The notes beneath the pieces were generated by a model. It was not told the origin of the DNA. It searched no databases and saw only the letters and a program-made list of their open reading frames with translations. From Hyphococcus sp. (GTDB taxonomy: Bacteria; Pseudomonadota; Alphaproteobacteria; Caulobacterales; Parvularculaceae): DNA of 64,000 bases. A program made the translations under genes and the position numbers. This document shows positions 34,681 through 43,328 of the stretch, in pieces (the stretch's first letter is position 1; each line of letters starts with the position of its first letter). The stretch covers positions 1 to 64,000 of the forward strand of contig BQJG01000001.1 in assembly GCA_021604585.1 (NCBI GenBank), given 5' to 3'.

Positions 34681-35967
34681 CTATTCGGCGGCTAACTTAG
34701 CAAGCGGGCGTTTTTGCGCTTCCCTCGCCGCCATGCGAATAAATTTTGCGACGCGCGGTTGAATTTCTGAACGCCACCGCGAACCGTTAAAGACGCCATA
34801 GTGTCCAACATCTGGCTGGATATAATCGGTCTTCATCTGGTCCGAAAGATTGACGCACAGGTCGTGGGCGGCCTGGGTCTGGCCGATGCCGGAAATATCG
34901 TCGTTCTCCCCCTCAACAGTCATCAATGCAATGTCGGTAATTTCTCCGGGGTTGATTCGCTGGCCCCGATGCATCGCTTTTCCTTCAGCAAGCGAATGCT
35001 CCTGAAAGACTTCGCGGATGGTCTGTAAATAGAACTCTTCGGTCATATCGAGCACCGAAAGATATTCGTCGTAAAATTTGCGATGCTTGTCAGCTCCGTC
35101 GCCGTCACCTTGCACCAGATGCTCGTAATAGTCGTATTGCGCGTTCACATGCCGGTCTGAATTCATCGAAAGAAACGAATAAAGCTGCACGAACCCTGGA
35201 TAAACGCGCCGCATCACACCAGCATAGGGCACCGGCACTGTATAAATCATGTTCTGTTCGAACCATTGATACGGACGTTCTTCGGACAGTTTATTTGGCA
35301 ATGTTGGAGACCGGCGCGTATCGATCGGACTGCCCATTATGGTCATAGAGGCGGGACGGCATGGATCATCCATTTCCGCCATGATTGCAGCTGCGGACAA
35401 CAAAGCAGGCCCCGGCTGGCAAACCGCCATTGCATGCATTCCCGGGCCGATTGCCCGCATAAAGCTGATCAAATAGTCGATATAATCATTGAGATCGAAT
35501 CGCCCAGCAGTCAGCGGCACATGCCTCGCATCCGCCCAATCGGTGACGTAAATGTCATGCTCGGGCAACATCGCTTCAACCGTTCCGCGAAGCAGCGTTG
35601 CGAAATGACCGGAAAGGGGTGCGACGATTAGAACTTTTGGATCAGGCTCTGCAGAGCCTTTTGCTTTTTTCAGCGCGCCTTTATCGCGCGCAAAATGAAG
35701 CAAGGTACAGAAATCTTCTTTGACGGCCGCTTCGATTTCGATGGGAATTTCAACACCGTTCACTTCGGTCGCTTCCAGCCCCCATTCGGGTTTTGGATAT
35801 CGGCGCATAGCGTTTTCAAAAACATCTAAAGCAGCAGCGGCGGAGCGCCCAAACCAGCTCTCTGCGGCTGGGTTGAGCGGCGAACGCCACATTTTTGCGC
35901 CTACCCCTGCTGCGATGCGCGCTGGCGCAATAGCTGCGTAGGCAAGCTCGTAAGCGGAATACAACAT
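34681..35967 (-). CDS. phaZ: intracellular polyhydroxyalkanoate depolymerase
   Basis: 428 residues. It mobilises stored polyhydroxybutyrate granules in the cytoplasm; there is no signal peptide. The alpha/beta hydrolase nucleophile elbow is AVCQPGPALLSA with Cys183 in place of serine. This is the position and residue reported for the Ralstonia PhaZa1-type depolymerases. Asp is supplied by VEGENDDISG (about residues 355-364) and His by QPDVGHYGVFNG (about 393-404). Length and end sequence match the family. No phaC, phasin or phaR gene is nearby. The closest same-strand gene upstream is senC, 154 bp away. Confidence 0.93.
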   Translation of the reverse strand: MLYSAYELAYAAIAPARIAAGVGAKMWRSPLNPAAESWFGRSAAAALDVFENAMRRYPKPEWGLEATEVNGVEIPIEIEAAVKEDFCTLLHFARDKGALKKAKGSAEPDPKVLIVAPLSGHFATLLRGTVEAMLPEHDIYVTDWADARHVPLTAGRFDLNDYIDYLISFMRAIGPGMHAMAVCQPGPALLSAAAIMAEMDDPCRPASMTIMGSPIDTRRSPTLPNKLSEERPYQWFEQNMIYTVPVPYAGVMRRVYPGFVQLYSFLSMNSDRHVNAQYDYYEHLVQGDGDGADKHRKFYDEYLSVLDMTEEFYLQTIREVFQEHSLAEGKAMHRGQRINPGEITDIALMTVEGENDDISGIGQTQAAHDLCVNLSDQMKTDYIQPDVGHYGVFNGSRWRSEIQPRVAKFIRMAAREAQKRPLAKLAAE

Positions 35968-36121
35968 GAGCCAGGCCGCCCCTTAAACGCTACTCGACTT
36001 ATGCTGCATAGCACAAAGTCTGTGTAAAACCTTAAAAGAGGCGGACTATGCGCCCATCCGCAAGGCTGAATCAATGATTTATGACGGCTATGCAATATTT
36101 CCAGCAGCTGCCGAAATTTCA

Positions 36122-36745
36122 CTATCTAGTTGATTTCATTGATTGTTTTGTATTTTTGTCTTGCCGGTCAATTTCGCGACGCAGCAAAGCGGCGAGCTCT
36201 TGCGGACTAACGCCGCCCACAATCGCATGTTGTGGCTGCCCAGATCGATCATTGATGTAGAAAAAACGACCGTGATTGACCGTGTATTCGGCAGCACTGC
36301 CGGGCAAGACTTGTTTCTGGGCCACAAGCTTATAGGCCGCGCGGGCAGCAGCGGCGGCCTCGACAGAACCTGTGAGCGGCACAATGCGCTCGTCAAAGCT
36401 GAAATAGTCGCTCAGGGCTTTCGGCGTATCCCGTTCCGGATCGACTGAGATGAAAACCGCCGCAACCTGATCAGCTCTGCCGCCAAGCTCGTTCAAAGCA
36501 GCGCTCATGACGCCGATATCCCCCGGGCAGACATCAGGGCAGTTGGTGAAGCCAAAATAGACCAGCATGACCTTGCCTTTGAAGTCAGCCTCGGACACCG
36601 GGGCGCCATTTTTTCCGACCAGCGAAAAATCGCCGGTAAACTGTTCCGACAACGCGACAACGCCCTCTGTCGGGACCGGAACAGCGGTTTCTCGGGCGCT
36701 GCAGGCGCCAAGCAAGGTCAGAGCAGCGAAAAATAGTCGTTTCAT
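36122..36745 (-). CDS. SCO1/SenC/PrrC family copper chaperone lipoprotein
   Basis: 207 residues from the ATG at 36745; it opens MKRLFFAALTLLGAC, with a lipobox (LGAC, Cys15). The thioredoxin-like domain carries the copper motif CPDVC (Cys69, Cys73) and a later His in the NHGRFFYI segment, the third copper ligand. SCO proteins deliver copper to the CuA site of cytochrome oxidase subunit II (ctaC, at 54563 in this window) or act as thiol reductases. It is divergent from regB with 78 bp between. In Rhodobacter the homologous senC/prrC lies within the reg/prr locus, so a shared redox role is likely. Confidence 0.92.
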   Translation of the reverse strand: MKRLFFAALTLLGACSARETAVPVPTEGVVALSEQFTGDFSLVGKNGAPVSEADFKGKVMLVYFGFTNCPDVCPGDIGVMSAALNELGGRADQVAAVFISVDPERDTPKALSDYFSFDERIVPLTGSVEAAAAARAAYKLVAQKQVLPGSAAEYTVNHGRFFYINDRSGQPQHAIVGGVSPQELAALLRREIDRQDKNTKQSMKSTR

Positions 36746-36823
36746 GGGGCAATCCAAATCTGATGAATGCTCGCCACGATATACGCCTTTCAATATCAAT
36801 TACAGACAGGCTAAAAGCGCCGA

Positions 36824-38161
36824 ATGCCGCATGCGCTCGCAGATAGCCAGTCCGCCATGAATGCGCTGCGCGGGCCTGTACGCCTGCGCACCTTAACGGC
36901 GCTACGCTGGCTGGCTGTTGGCGGCCAATCCATTGCCATCATCGTTGTTCATTTTGCACTGGGCTTTCAAACGCCGCTTGGATTGTGCCTCGCCGCCATC
37001 GCGGCAAGCGCATGGCTCAATCTTTTCACGGTGTTGCGGTTTTCACCGCAAAGGTTTTTGTCTGATCGCGAAGCAGCGGCGTACATTGCTTTCGATATCA
37101 TTCAACTTTGCGCGTTGTTGTTCTTTACCGGCGGCATACAAAATCCATTCGCTGCGTTGATGATTGCGCCAGTAACCATCGCGGCAAGCATTCTGCCATT
37201 GCGCTTCACCATCGCCATTGCGGCGCTGGCGATTGCCGGCGTGAGCCTGCTTGCCACACACCACATGCCCATACCCTGGTTCCCCGGCGAATCCTTAGAA
37301 CTGGCGCCCGTCTATAAAGCCGGCGTCTGGGCGGCGTTGTCGTTTTCCATTGCGTTCTTCGCCGCTTACGCCCACCGGATTGCAGCCGAGTCAGCACAAA
37401 TGCGCTCCGCGCTAGCGGCGACGCAGTTGCTGCTGGCGCGCGAAGAACGTTTGACGGCGTTGGGCGGCCTTGCTGCAGCAGCCGCCCACGAACTCGGCAC
37501 GCCGCTCGCCACCATACAGGTCACCGCGAAAGAAATGCTGCGTGAACTCAAACGGTCACACCCTGACGAAGAGGATTTTATTGACGATGCGGCTTTACTG
37601 GTCAGCCAGACAGAACGTTGTCGCGATATTTTGGGTCGCCTGTCACGACATGGCGAAGCTGGCGACGCCATGCACGACAAACTCAGCGTTGGCGCTTTGA
37701 TGCGCGAGTCGGCTGGGCCTTTTCTTGATCAACCCGGCGGGCCTTTAATTCGCATCGAGATGAGTGGCGCAGAAGGTCAGACGGAGCCGGTGCTCAAACG
37801 GCGTCCTGAAATCATATTCGGCTTGAGAAATTTTATCGAGAATGCTGCGGGATATGCCCGCGCCGAAGTGCTGGTCAGCGCCACCTGGGACGCTAATTCT
37901 CTATCAATCTCAGTCCACGATGACGGGCCGGGCTACTCGCCAGAAATCATAGCCCGGCTGGGCGAGCCTTATGTGAGCGCGCGTAGCGGCAAAACCGGCC
38001 TGGGTCTCGGATTCTTCATCGCCAAAACCTTGCTTGAGGCGACGGGCGCGCAAGTGCGATTCGACAACCGGCCATGGGAATCAACAGCCTCCCGTCCCAG
38101 CGGCGCATGGGTTAGCGCAGAGTGGCCGCTGACGCCCCGCCCTTCCGGCCTAATCGCTTGA
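36824..38161 (+). CDS. regB: RegB/PrrB/ActS-type redox sensor histidine kinase
   Basis: 445 residues; a second ATG at 36857 is an equally possible start. Six transmembrane segments occupy roughly residues 25-185. They include the quinone-binding loop GGIQNPF (103-109) that defines the RegB group. The H-box is AAHELGTPLATIQV with phospho-accepting His222. The redox-box cysteine is present in SQTERCRDIL (Cys266), matching the regulatory Cys265 of Rhodobacter RegB. The ATPase domain shows N-box, HDDGPGYSPEI and TGLGLGFFIAK. It should phosphorylate RegA, encoded next, in response to quinone pool or oxygen state. Confidence 0.95.
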   Translation: MPHALADSQSAMNALRGPVRLRTLTALRWLAVGGQSIAIIVVHFALGFQTPLGLCLAAIAASAWLNLFTVLRFSPQRFLSDREAAAYIAFDIIQLCALLFFTGGIQNPFAALMIAPVTIAASILPLRFTIAIAALAIAGVSLLATHHMPIPWFPGESLELAPVYKAGVWAALSFSIAFFAAYAHRIAAESAQMRSALAATQLLLAREERLTALGGLAAAAAHELGTPLATIQVTAKEMLRELKRSHPDEEDFIDDAALLVSQTERCRDILGRLSRHGEAGDAMHDKLSVGALMRESAGPFLDQPGGPLIRIEMSGAEGQTEPVLKRRPEIIFGLRNFIENAAGYARAEVLVSATWDANSLSISVHDDGPGYSPEIIARLGEPYVSARSGKTGLGLGFFIAKTLLEATGAQVRFDNRPWESTASRPSGAWVSAEWPLTPRPSGLIA

Positions 38162-38191
38162 AATCTGCGTCAAAAAGCGCATTTATGACTC

Positions 38192-38788
38192 ATGCTCGAA
38201 GATCACTACGGTTCCGCCATGCCCCATCCTGATGACGCCCGCGACGAAGACATCTCTCTGCCAGAAGACGCGACGCTTCTGATCGTCGATGACGATGAAC
38301 CCTTCCGCACCCGTTTGGGGCGCGCTCTTGAAAAGCGTGGTTTCCAACCCGTCCTTGCCGCTGGCGTCACCGATGCGGAGGCGATGATTCGCGATATCCC
38401 ACCGGCCTTCGCCGTCGTCGATTTGCGTCTTGAGGATGGGGATGGGCTGCAAGTTGTTGAACACATCCGCGCCAGACGCGAAGACTGCCGCGTCGTGATG
38501 CTGACCGGCTATGGGAACATTGCGACGGCTGTGGCAGCCGTAAAAGCTGGCGCTATCGATTATCTCTCCAAACCTGCAGACGCAGATGATGTCGAAAAAG
38601 CGCTGCTGGCGCGCCCTGGGGAGCGGCCGGCGCCCCCGGAAAATCCGATGTCTGCAGATCGTGTTCGCTGGGAACATATTCAGCGGGTCTACGAATTATG
38701 CGACCATAATGTTTCTGAAACCGCACGGCGGCTGGGGATGCACAGGCGGACCTTGCAGCGCATTCTCGCTAAACGGGCGCCGAAATAG
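38192..38788 (+). CDS. regA: RegA/PrrA/ActR-type response regulator
   Basis: 198 residues; a shorter start at 38219 is possible. The receiver domain has the acidic pocket (DDD at 33-35), phospho-acceptor Asp77 in AVVDLRLEDGDG, the Thr in VVMLTGYGN and the Lys in LSKPAD. A Pro-rich linker leads to the Fis-like helix-turn-helix at the C-terminus: HNVSETARRLGMHRRTLQRI. That segment is nearly invariant in RegA/ActR/PrrA. It is a global regulator of respiration and redox-linked genes. Encoded 30 bp after regB. The oxidase and senC genes in this window are natural candidate targets. Confidence 0.95.
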   Translation: MLEDHYGSAMPHPDDARDEDISLPEDATLLIVDDDEPFRTRLGRALEKRGFQPVLAAGVTDAEAMIRDIPPAFAVVDLRLEDGDGLQVVEHIRARREDCRVVMLTGYGNIATAVAAVKAGAIDYLSKPADADDVEKALLARPGERPAPPENPMSADRVRWEHIQRVYELCDHNVSETARRLGMHRRTLQRILAKRAPK

Positions 38789-38921
38789 CGGCAATAACCA
38801 TAATCTTGCGGCCAGACGTTCTTTCGCGGCGGCGAATCGAATGACCGCGTCGATATTTTGGTTTGCTCTCATTGGCCGATATTGCGAAAACCTAATTCAG
38901 TCATTCAGAAGGGGAACCCTG

Positions 38922-41657
38922 ATGCGCGCATTTTTGCCAATGGTCGGCGCCGCTTTGCTGGCGTTCACGCCGCTAACCACGACCGCAGCCGATATCGACC
39001 TGCCCTATGAGCAATTCACGCTCAACAACGGATTGCGCGTGGTCGTCCATGAAGATCACAAAGCGCCGTTAGTCGCGGTGTCGATCTGGTATCATGTCGG
39101 CTCAAAAGACGAGCCGGCCGGCAAGACAGGCTTTGCGCATTTATTCGAACATATAATGTTCAACGGGTCGGAAAATTTCGACAACGATTGGTTTGGCCCG
39201 CTTGAAGAAGTCGGTGCAACAGGACTCAACGGCACGACATGGTTCGATCGCACCAATTATTTTCAAACCGTCCCGAAGACCGCGCTTGAGATGGTGTTGT
39301 GGATGGAATCAGATCGCATGGGACATTTGCTCGGCGCGCTGACACAAGAAAAACTCGATGAGCAACGCGGCGTCGTTCAAAACGAGAAACGTCAAGGCGA
39401 CAACCAGCCATATGGGATGATGGAATATTCCACCTTGGCCGGTCTGCTTCCCGCTTCCCATCCTTACCGTCACAGCACCATCGGCTCGATGGAAGATCTG
39501 CAAAACGCATCTCTCGATACGGCGAAACAGTGGTTCAAGGATTATTATGGTGCCGCCAACGCCGTGCTTGTTCTGGCAGGCGATGTAGATACGGCGACAG
39601 CAAAAACACTGGTCGAAAAATATTTCGGCGACATTCCGGCAGGCCCGCCGGTCACGCAAACGAAAACGAATGCGCCGCAACTGGACGTCAATAAGCGCGA
39701 GATCATGTTTGACCGAGTGCCGCAGCCGCGACTTGACCGCAATTGGGTCGCGCCGGGGCGCGTGACGCGCGAAGCGGTTTTGCTCGATCTTGCCGCACAG
39801 GTGCTTGGCGGCGGAAAAACATCGAGGCTCTATAAAAAACTGATCGATGAAAAACAGATCGCAACTTCCGCAACAGCGAATAACCAGACCCAGGAGCTGA
39901 TGAGCTTTTACTCAGTGACGGTTGACGCCAAAGCGGACGCAGATCGCACCGAAGTTGAACGCGAAATGGAAAGCGTATTGGCCGAGTTTCTCGCCAAAGG
40001 GCCGACAGCGGCGGAATTGTCTCGCGCAAAGACCGGGATCAAAGCCGACCTGCTTCGCGGCCTTGAAGAAATTGGCGGCTTCGGCGGCAAGGCGACTGCG
40101 CTTGCGCAGGGCGCGCTCTACGCCAACGATCCGGGCTTCATCTTGAAACAACTTGATTGGCTTGAAGCGGCGACACCAAAAGAAGTGCTTGCAGTCGCCC
40201 GCGATGTGATGAGCGCAGGATACTACCAACTCGATGTTCTTCCGTTCCCAGAGTACTCGACAACGGCGTCGACTGTAGATCGCTCAACCGGTATCCCCAC
40301 CGTTACAGCGACTCCGGATTTAGCCTTTCCGGCGATAGAGGAGGCAACTCTGCGCAATGGAATGAAGGTGGTGCTTGCAGAGCGGCACACCATGCCATTG
40401 GTTGAAATGTCGATCCAATTCGACGCCGGCTATGCAGCCGACAGCGTAGAAGGCGGCAAGTTGGGCGCCTCGTCGTTCACAGCCTCCATGCTCGACGAAG
40501 GCACCACTCGGCGCAGTGCAGGACAAATTGCTGAACAACTCGAAGCGCTTGGCGCCAATCTTGGCGCTGGCGCCAATCTTGATGTCAATTCGGTTCAAAT
40601 GTCAGCGCTAAAAGAGAATCTACGACCGTCACTCGACATTATGGCGGATGTCATTCGCAATCCAGCATTCTCACAAACGGAAATTGACAAACTTCGTTCA
40701 CGCTGGCTCGCGGCGATCGAACAGGAAAAAGCAGCGCCAGTGCAACTGGCCTTGCGTTTGTTGCCGCCGCAAATATACGGCGAAGGTCATGCCTATGCCG
40801 TGCCGTTCACGGGATCCGGCACAGTGAGTTCCATTAACTCACTAACCCGCGCCGATCTGACAAGCTTCCACTCTAAGTGGATGCGTCCAGACAATGCGAC
40901 CTTCTTCATTGTCGGCGATACGACAATGGCGGAGATCAAGCCACTTCTGGAAACCGCATTCGATCGTTGGGATGCGCCATCGGAGCCGAAGCCGGTTAAG
41001 AACGTCACCAACGTCGACCGCCCGGCCAAAGGCAAAGTCATCCTCGTCGATAAGCCGGGATCGCCGCAATCACTCATCCTGGCGGCACATGTGGCGCCAT
41101 CATCCAGCGCCGACAATGAAATCGCCATCAACGCTATGAACGACATTATTGGCGGCCAGTTCTCAGCGCGGGTAAACATGAATCTGCGCGAGGACAAAGG
41201 CTGGGCCTATGGCGCTTATACCTTTCTGCAGGGCGCAAAAGGTCAACGCCCCTTCATGGTCTATGCGCCGGTTCAAACCGATAAGACCAAGGAGTCGTTG
41301 CAAGAACTGCTCAAAGAGCTGAATGCATTCAAAGGCGCCAAACCCGCCAATCCACAGGAACTTCAACGCACTGTGCTCAATAATGTACGGTCCTTGCCCG
41401 GCTCGTTTGAAACATCAAATGACGTGTTGGGCAGCCTGACATCGAGTGCGCGCTACGGCCGTCCGTGGAATTATCCGGCGACTGTAAAGGATAAGTACGA
41501 AGCGCTCAGCATCACTGATATTACATCGGCGGCGGATGAAGTCATTCATCCGGAAAGTCTTGTCTGGGTGATTGTCGGCGACCGGGAGCAAATTGAAGCG
41601 GGTGTAGCCTCGCTTCATCTCGGCCCGATCACGATCATGAGCGCCAGCGATCTTTAA
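38922..41657 (+). CDS. double-domain M16 family zinc protease, exported
   Basis: 911 residues from the ATG at 38922 (AGAAGGGG upstream); the frame extends into regA but that is not used. The signal peptide covers about residues 1-23. The first M16 domain has the inverted zinc motif HLFEH (73-77) and the downstream Glu155 in QNEKRQ, so it should be catalytic. The second half (about 460-900) repeats the M16 fold without a complete motif and includes NDIIGGQFSARVNMNLREDK. Two paired M16 units close into a chamber that degrades short peptides in the periplasm. The C-terminal signature LVWVIVGDREQIE is typical. A bidirectional terminator follows at 41679. Confidence 0.93.
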   Translation: MRAFLPMVGAALLAFTPLTTTAADIDLPYEQFTLNNGLRVVVHEDHKAPLVAVSIWYHVGSKDEPAGKTGFAHLFEHIMFNGSENFDNDWFGPLEEVGATGLNGTTWFDRTNYFQTVPKTALEMVLWMESDRMGHLLGALTQEKLDEQRGVVQNEKRQGDNQPYGMMEYSTLAGLLPASHPYRHSTIGSMEDLQNASLDTAKQWFKDYYGAANAVLVLAGDVDTATAKTLVEKYFGDIPAGPPVTQTKTNAPQLDVNKREIMFDRVPQPRLDRNWVAPGRVTREAVLLDLAAQVLGGGKTSRLYKKLIDEKQIATSATANNQTQELMSFYSVTVDAKADADRTEVEREMESVLAEFLAKGPTAAELSRAKTGIKADLLRGLEEIGGFGGKATALAQGALYANDPGFILKQLDWLEAATPKEVLAVARDVMSAGYYQLDVLPFPEYSTTASTVDRSTGIPTVTATPDLAFPAIEEATLRNGMKVVLAERHTMPLVEMSIQFDAGYAADSVEGGKLGASSFTASMLDEGTTRRSAGQIAEQLEALGANLGAGANLDVNSVQMSALKENLRPSLDIMADVIRNPAFSQTEIDKLRSRWLAAIEQEKAAPVQLALRLLPPQIYGEGHAYAVPFTGSGTVSSINSLTRADLTSFHSKWMRPDNATFFIVGDTTMAEIKPLLETAFDRWDAPSEPKPVKNVTNVDRPAKGKVILVDKPGSPQSLILAAHVAPSSSADNEIAINAMNDIIGGQFSARVNMNLREDKGWAYGAYTFLQGAKGQRPFMVYAPVQTDKTKESLQELLKELNAFKGAKPANPQELQRTVLNNVRSLPGSFETSNDVLGSLTSSARYGRPWNYPATVKDKYEALSITDITSAADEVIHPESLVWVIVGDREQIEAGVASLHLGPITIMSASDL

Positions 41658-41672
41658 CACGAACACTAGCAC

Positions 41673-41706
41673 AAAAAAAACGCCGCCCTCTCGGGCGGCG
41701 TTGTCG
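41673..41706. terminator. bidirectional Rho-independent terminator
   Basis: A 10-bp stem (AACGCCGCCC with GGGCGGCGTT, TCTC loop, 41679-41702) lies between the convergent M16 and small exported protein genes. A run of eight T on the minus strand makes it strong for the minus gene. The plus side is followed by GTCGTTATTT. Confidence 0.88.
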
Positions 41707-41722
41707 TTATTTGATTAAATTG

Positions 41723-42076
41723 TTAAGCGCGAACCAGCCTGATCGTATCTTCTTCGAGCGCAATGGCCTCGCCATCAAGGAACAGCACCGTGTAAGGCAC
41801 ATAGCTGCCAAATGTGCCGTTCGGCATACGCGCCTTCACGCGCACATCAACGGCCCAGCAAGGAAGTCCCTCATAACCGCGAAGGTCGGCAAACACCTGA
41901 TACGGCTCGCTCGTGAACTCATATCGGGCGGCGCGCGGATCGGTCAGCCGGTCACCAAAATAGTCCACGGTTTGTGCTTCGAAATCGGCCGGCGCAGCAC
42001 CAAAATCTGACGCAATCGCCACTGCGCCAAACGCGCAGACGGCGACGATCCCGACAAGAGCTTGTTTTATTTTCAT
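41723..42076 (-). CDS. small exported protein of unknown function
   Basis: 117 residues with AAAAGGGC ribosome site. A signal peptide (about residues 1-22, ending VAIAS) predicts export. The mature part (about 95 residues) is acidic and strand-rich, with a single Cys in LRGYEGLPCWAVDVRVKAR and a C-terminal YTVLFLDGEAIALEED. No family is recognised. The gene is a single transcription unit with a strong promoter region. A -35 TTGACA and -10 TATATG on the minus strand lie inside an 11-bp direct repeat (42115-42158). This suggests tight control by a dedicated repressor or activator. Confidence 0.75.
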   Translation of the reverse strand: MKIKQALVGIVAVCAFGAVAIASDFGAAPADFEAQTVDYFGDRLTDPRAARYEFTSEPYQVFADLRGYEGLPCWAVDVRVKARMPNGTFGSYVPYTVLFLDGEAIALEEDTIRLVRA

Positions 42077-42103
42077 TTTATTGCCCTTTTTGTATGTCTA
42101 TGA

Positions 42104-42159
42104 TTCGTGACATGATTGTCACATAATTGTCATATACATGTCATCTAATTGTCATGTCA
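42104..42159. repeat. 11-bp direct repeat array, probable operator
   Basis: Four head-to-tail 11-bp units (42115-42125, 42126-42136, 42137-42147, 42148-42158) each carry TGTCA at exactly 11-bp phase (42117, 42128, 42139, 42150). A further TGTCA is at 42155 and an inverted TGACA at 42108. One helical turn per unit places all sites on one DNA face. The array covers the putative promoter of the small exported protein gene. It is also 204 bp upstream of the motor-like operon on the other strand. Confidence 0.8.
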
Positions 42160-42160
42160 A
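42131..42160 (-). promoter_or_regulatory. sigma-70-like promoter within the repeat array
   Basis: On the minus strand, consensus TTGACA (42155-42160) and TATATG (42131-42136) are separated by 18 bp. They lie about 55 bp upstream of the ATG at 42076. Both hexamers lie inside the direct-repeat array, so a protein bound there would block or touch RNA polymerase. Confidence 0.6.
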
Positions 42161-42362
42161 CGAATAAGCCATCATGTGCGCGGCATTCGCGGCACGATTT
42201 GCCTCCGGCGCGGCGCGGGGCAAATCGCTCATATGGCCCTCCCGAAACACGCGCTCAAAACGACGGCTCAAAAGCTGGTTAACGCCCCAGCAGGCGTATC
42301 CCCCGGCGCGCTTTTTGAATACTGTAACGATCTGAAGGGGTATCTAGGCCAAGGGGAAGAAA

Positions 42363-43313
42363 ATGGCGCGCTCGCTTGAACGGTCGGTGAAATTCGTCCG
42401 GCCTGGTCGCTACATCATGAATATGTTGCTGTTCCTGCTCGTGGTCGGCGCGATACTTTACTATTTGTCGCCCTGGAGCCCGCAGCCCTCTCCACTTTTA
42501 ATGGACGCTTTTCAGGCTAATCCCGCGCTGAACGGCTTGATCCTCGGCGTCCTCGCCATTGGCGTCATCTACAATTTGCGACAAGCCGGTGTTATTGCGC
42601 CAGCCGTACGCTGGGTCGAAGCATTCCGCGAATCTGTTGATCCGGCAAGATCGCGATTGCCCCGAGCGCCCAATCTCATCAACGCGATGTCAAAACTTTT
42701 GCTTGATGCGGATACCCGTTCTGGCCGTCTTTCGCCGGAATCGACGCGGGCCATTCTCGATTCCATTGGCACACGGATGGACGAAGGCCGCGAGATGGGC
42801 CGTTATATTATGAACCTGCTGGTGTTCCTCGGCCTGCTCGGCACATTCTGGGGACTGCTCGAAACAGTGAACGCAGTGGGTGACACAATTTCCGGCCTCG
42901 CCAACACGGGCGGCCCCGCTGAGGACGCCGTGGCGCAGCTAATCGCAAATCTCGAAAAACCGCTTTCAGGAATGGGGACCGCATTTTCTTCGTCACTGTT
43001 CGGTCTCGGCGGTAGTTTGATTGTCGGTTTTCTGGATCTGCAGGCCGGGCAATCACAAAATCGTTTCTATACTGATCTTGAAGACTGGCTCGCAGGCATG
43101 ACGGAAACCGTGCGTGCGAATGGCAAGAACGGAACCAGCTATGCGGCGGATGTCGCTGAAGGCGATCTTGTCGGCGCCATTGCGGCGCTTGAAACAGCAC
43201 TCGCTGCAAATACTGAAACCCAGATCAAAGCCGCCGCTGGCCAAAACGCTGAGCTGAAGGATGAAATCAGGGCGCTGAACCGGACTCTAATCCGCGTAGG
43301 CGGCGGGGAATAA
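42363..43313 (+). CDS. MotA/TolQ/ExbB-like ion-channel stator protein
   Basis: 316 residues with AAGGGGAAG ribosome site. Four hydrophobic segments are visible (about residues 17-36, 55-75, 148-170, 203-228) around a cytoplasmic loop. The third and fourth carry the MotA/TolQ-type motifs GLLGTFWGLLETV and GMGTAFSSSLFGLGGSLIVGF that form the ion path. A polar C-terminal tail (about 235-316) follows. It is not the flagellar MotA, which has different N-terminal helices and a torque loop, and no flagellar genes are near. It is the first gene of a four-gene run with a MotB/OmpA partner, so a pentameric stator around a dimeric partner is expected. Confidence 0.85.
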   Translation: MARSLERSVKFVRPGRYIMNMLLFLLVVGAILYYLSPWSPQPSPLLMDAFQANPALNGLILGVLAIGVIYNLRQAGVIAPAVRWVEAFRESVDPARSRLPRAPNLINAMSKLLLDADTRSGRLSPESTRAILDSIGTRMDEGREMGRYIMNLLVFLGLLGTFWGLLETVNAVGDTISGLANTGGPAEDAVAQLIANLEKPLSGMGTAFSSSLFGLGGSLIVGFLDLQAGQSQNRFYTDLEDWLAGMTETVRANGKNGTSYAADVAEGDLVGAIAALETALAANTETQIKAAAGQNAELKDEIRALNRTLIRVGGGE

Positions 43314-43328
43314 GGGCGGGGTAAGGTC

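Noticed and set aside
42149..42379. Short plus-strand frame upstream of the MotA-like gene
   Set aside because: No family match, overlaps the next start by 17 bp and lacks a clear ribosome site at its first ATG. A smaller internal start near 42233 cannot be excluded.
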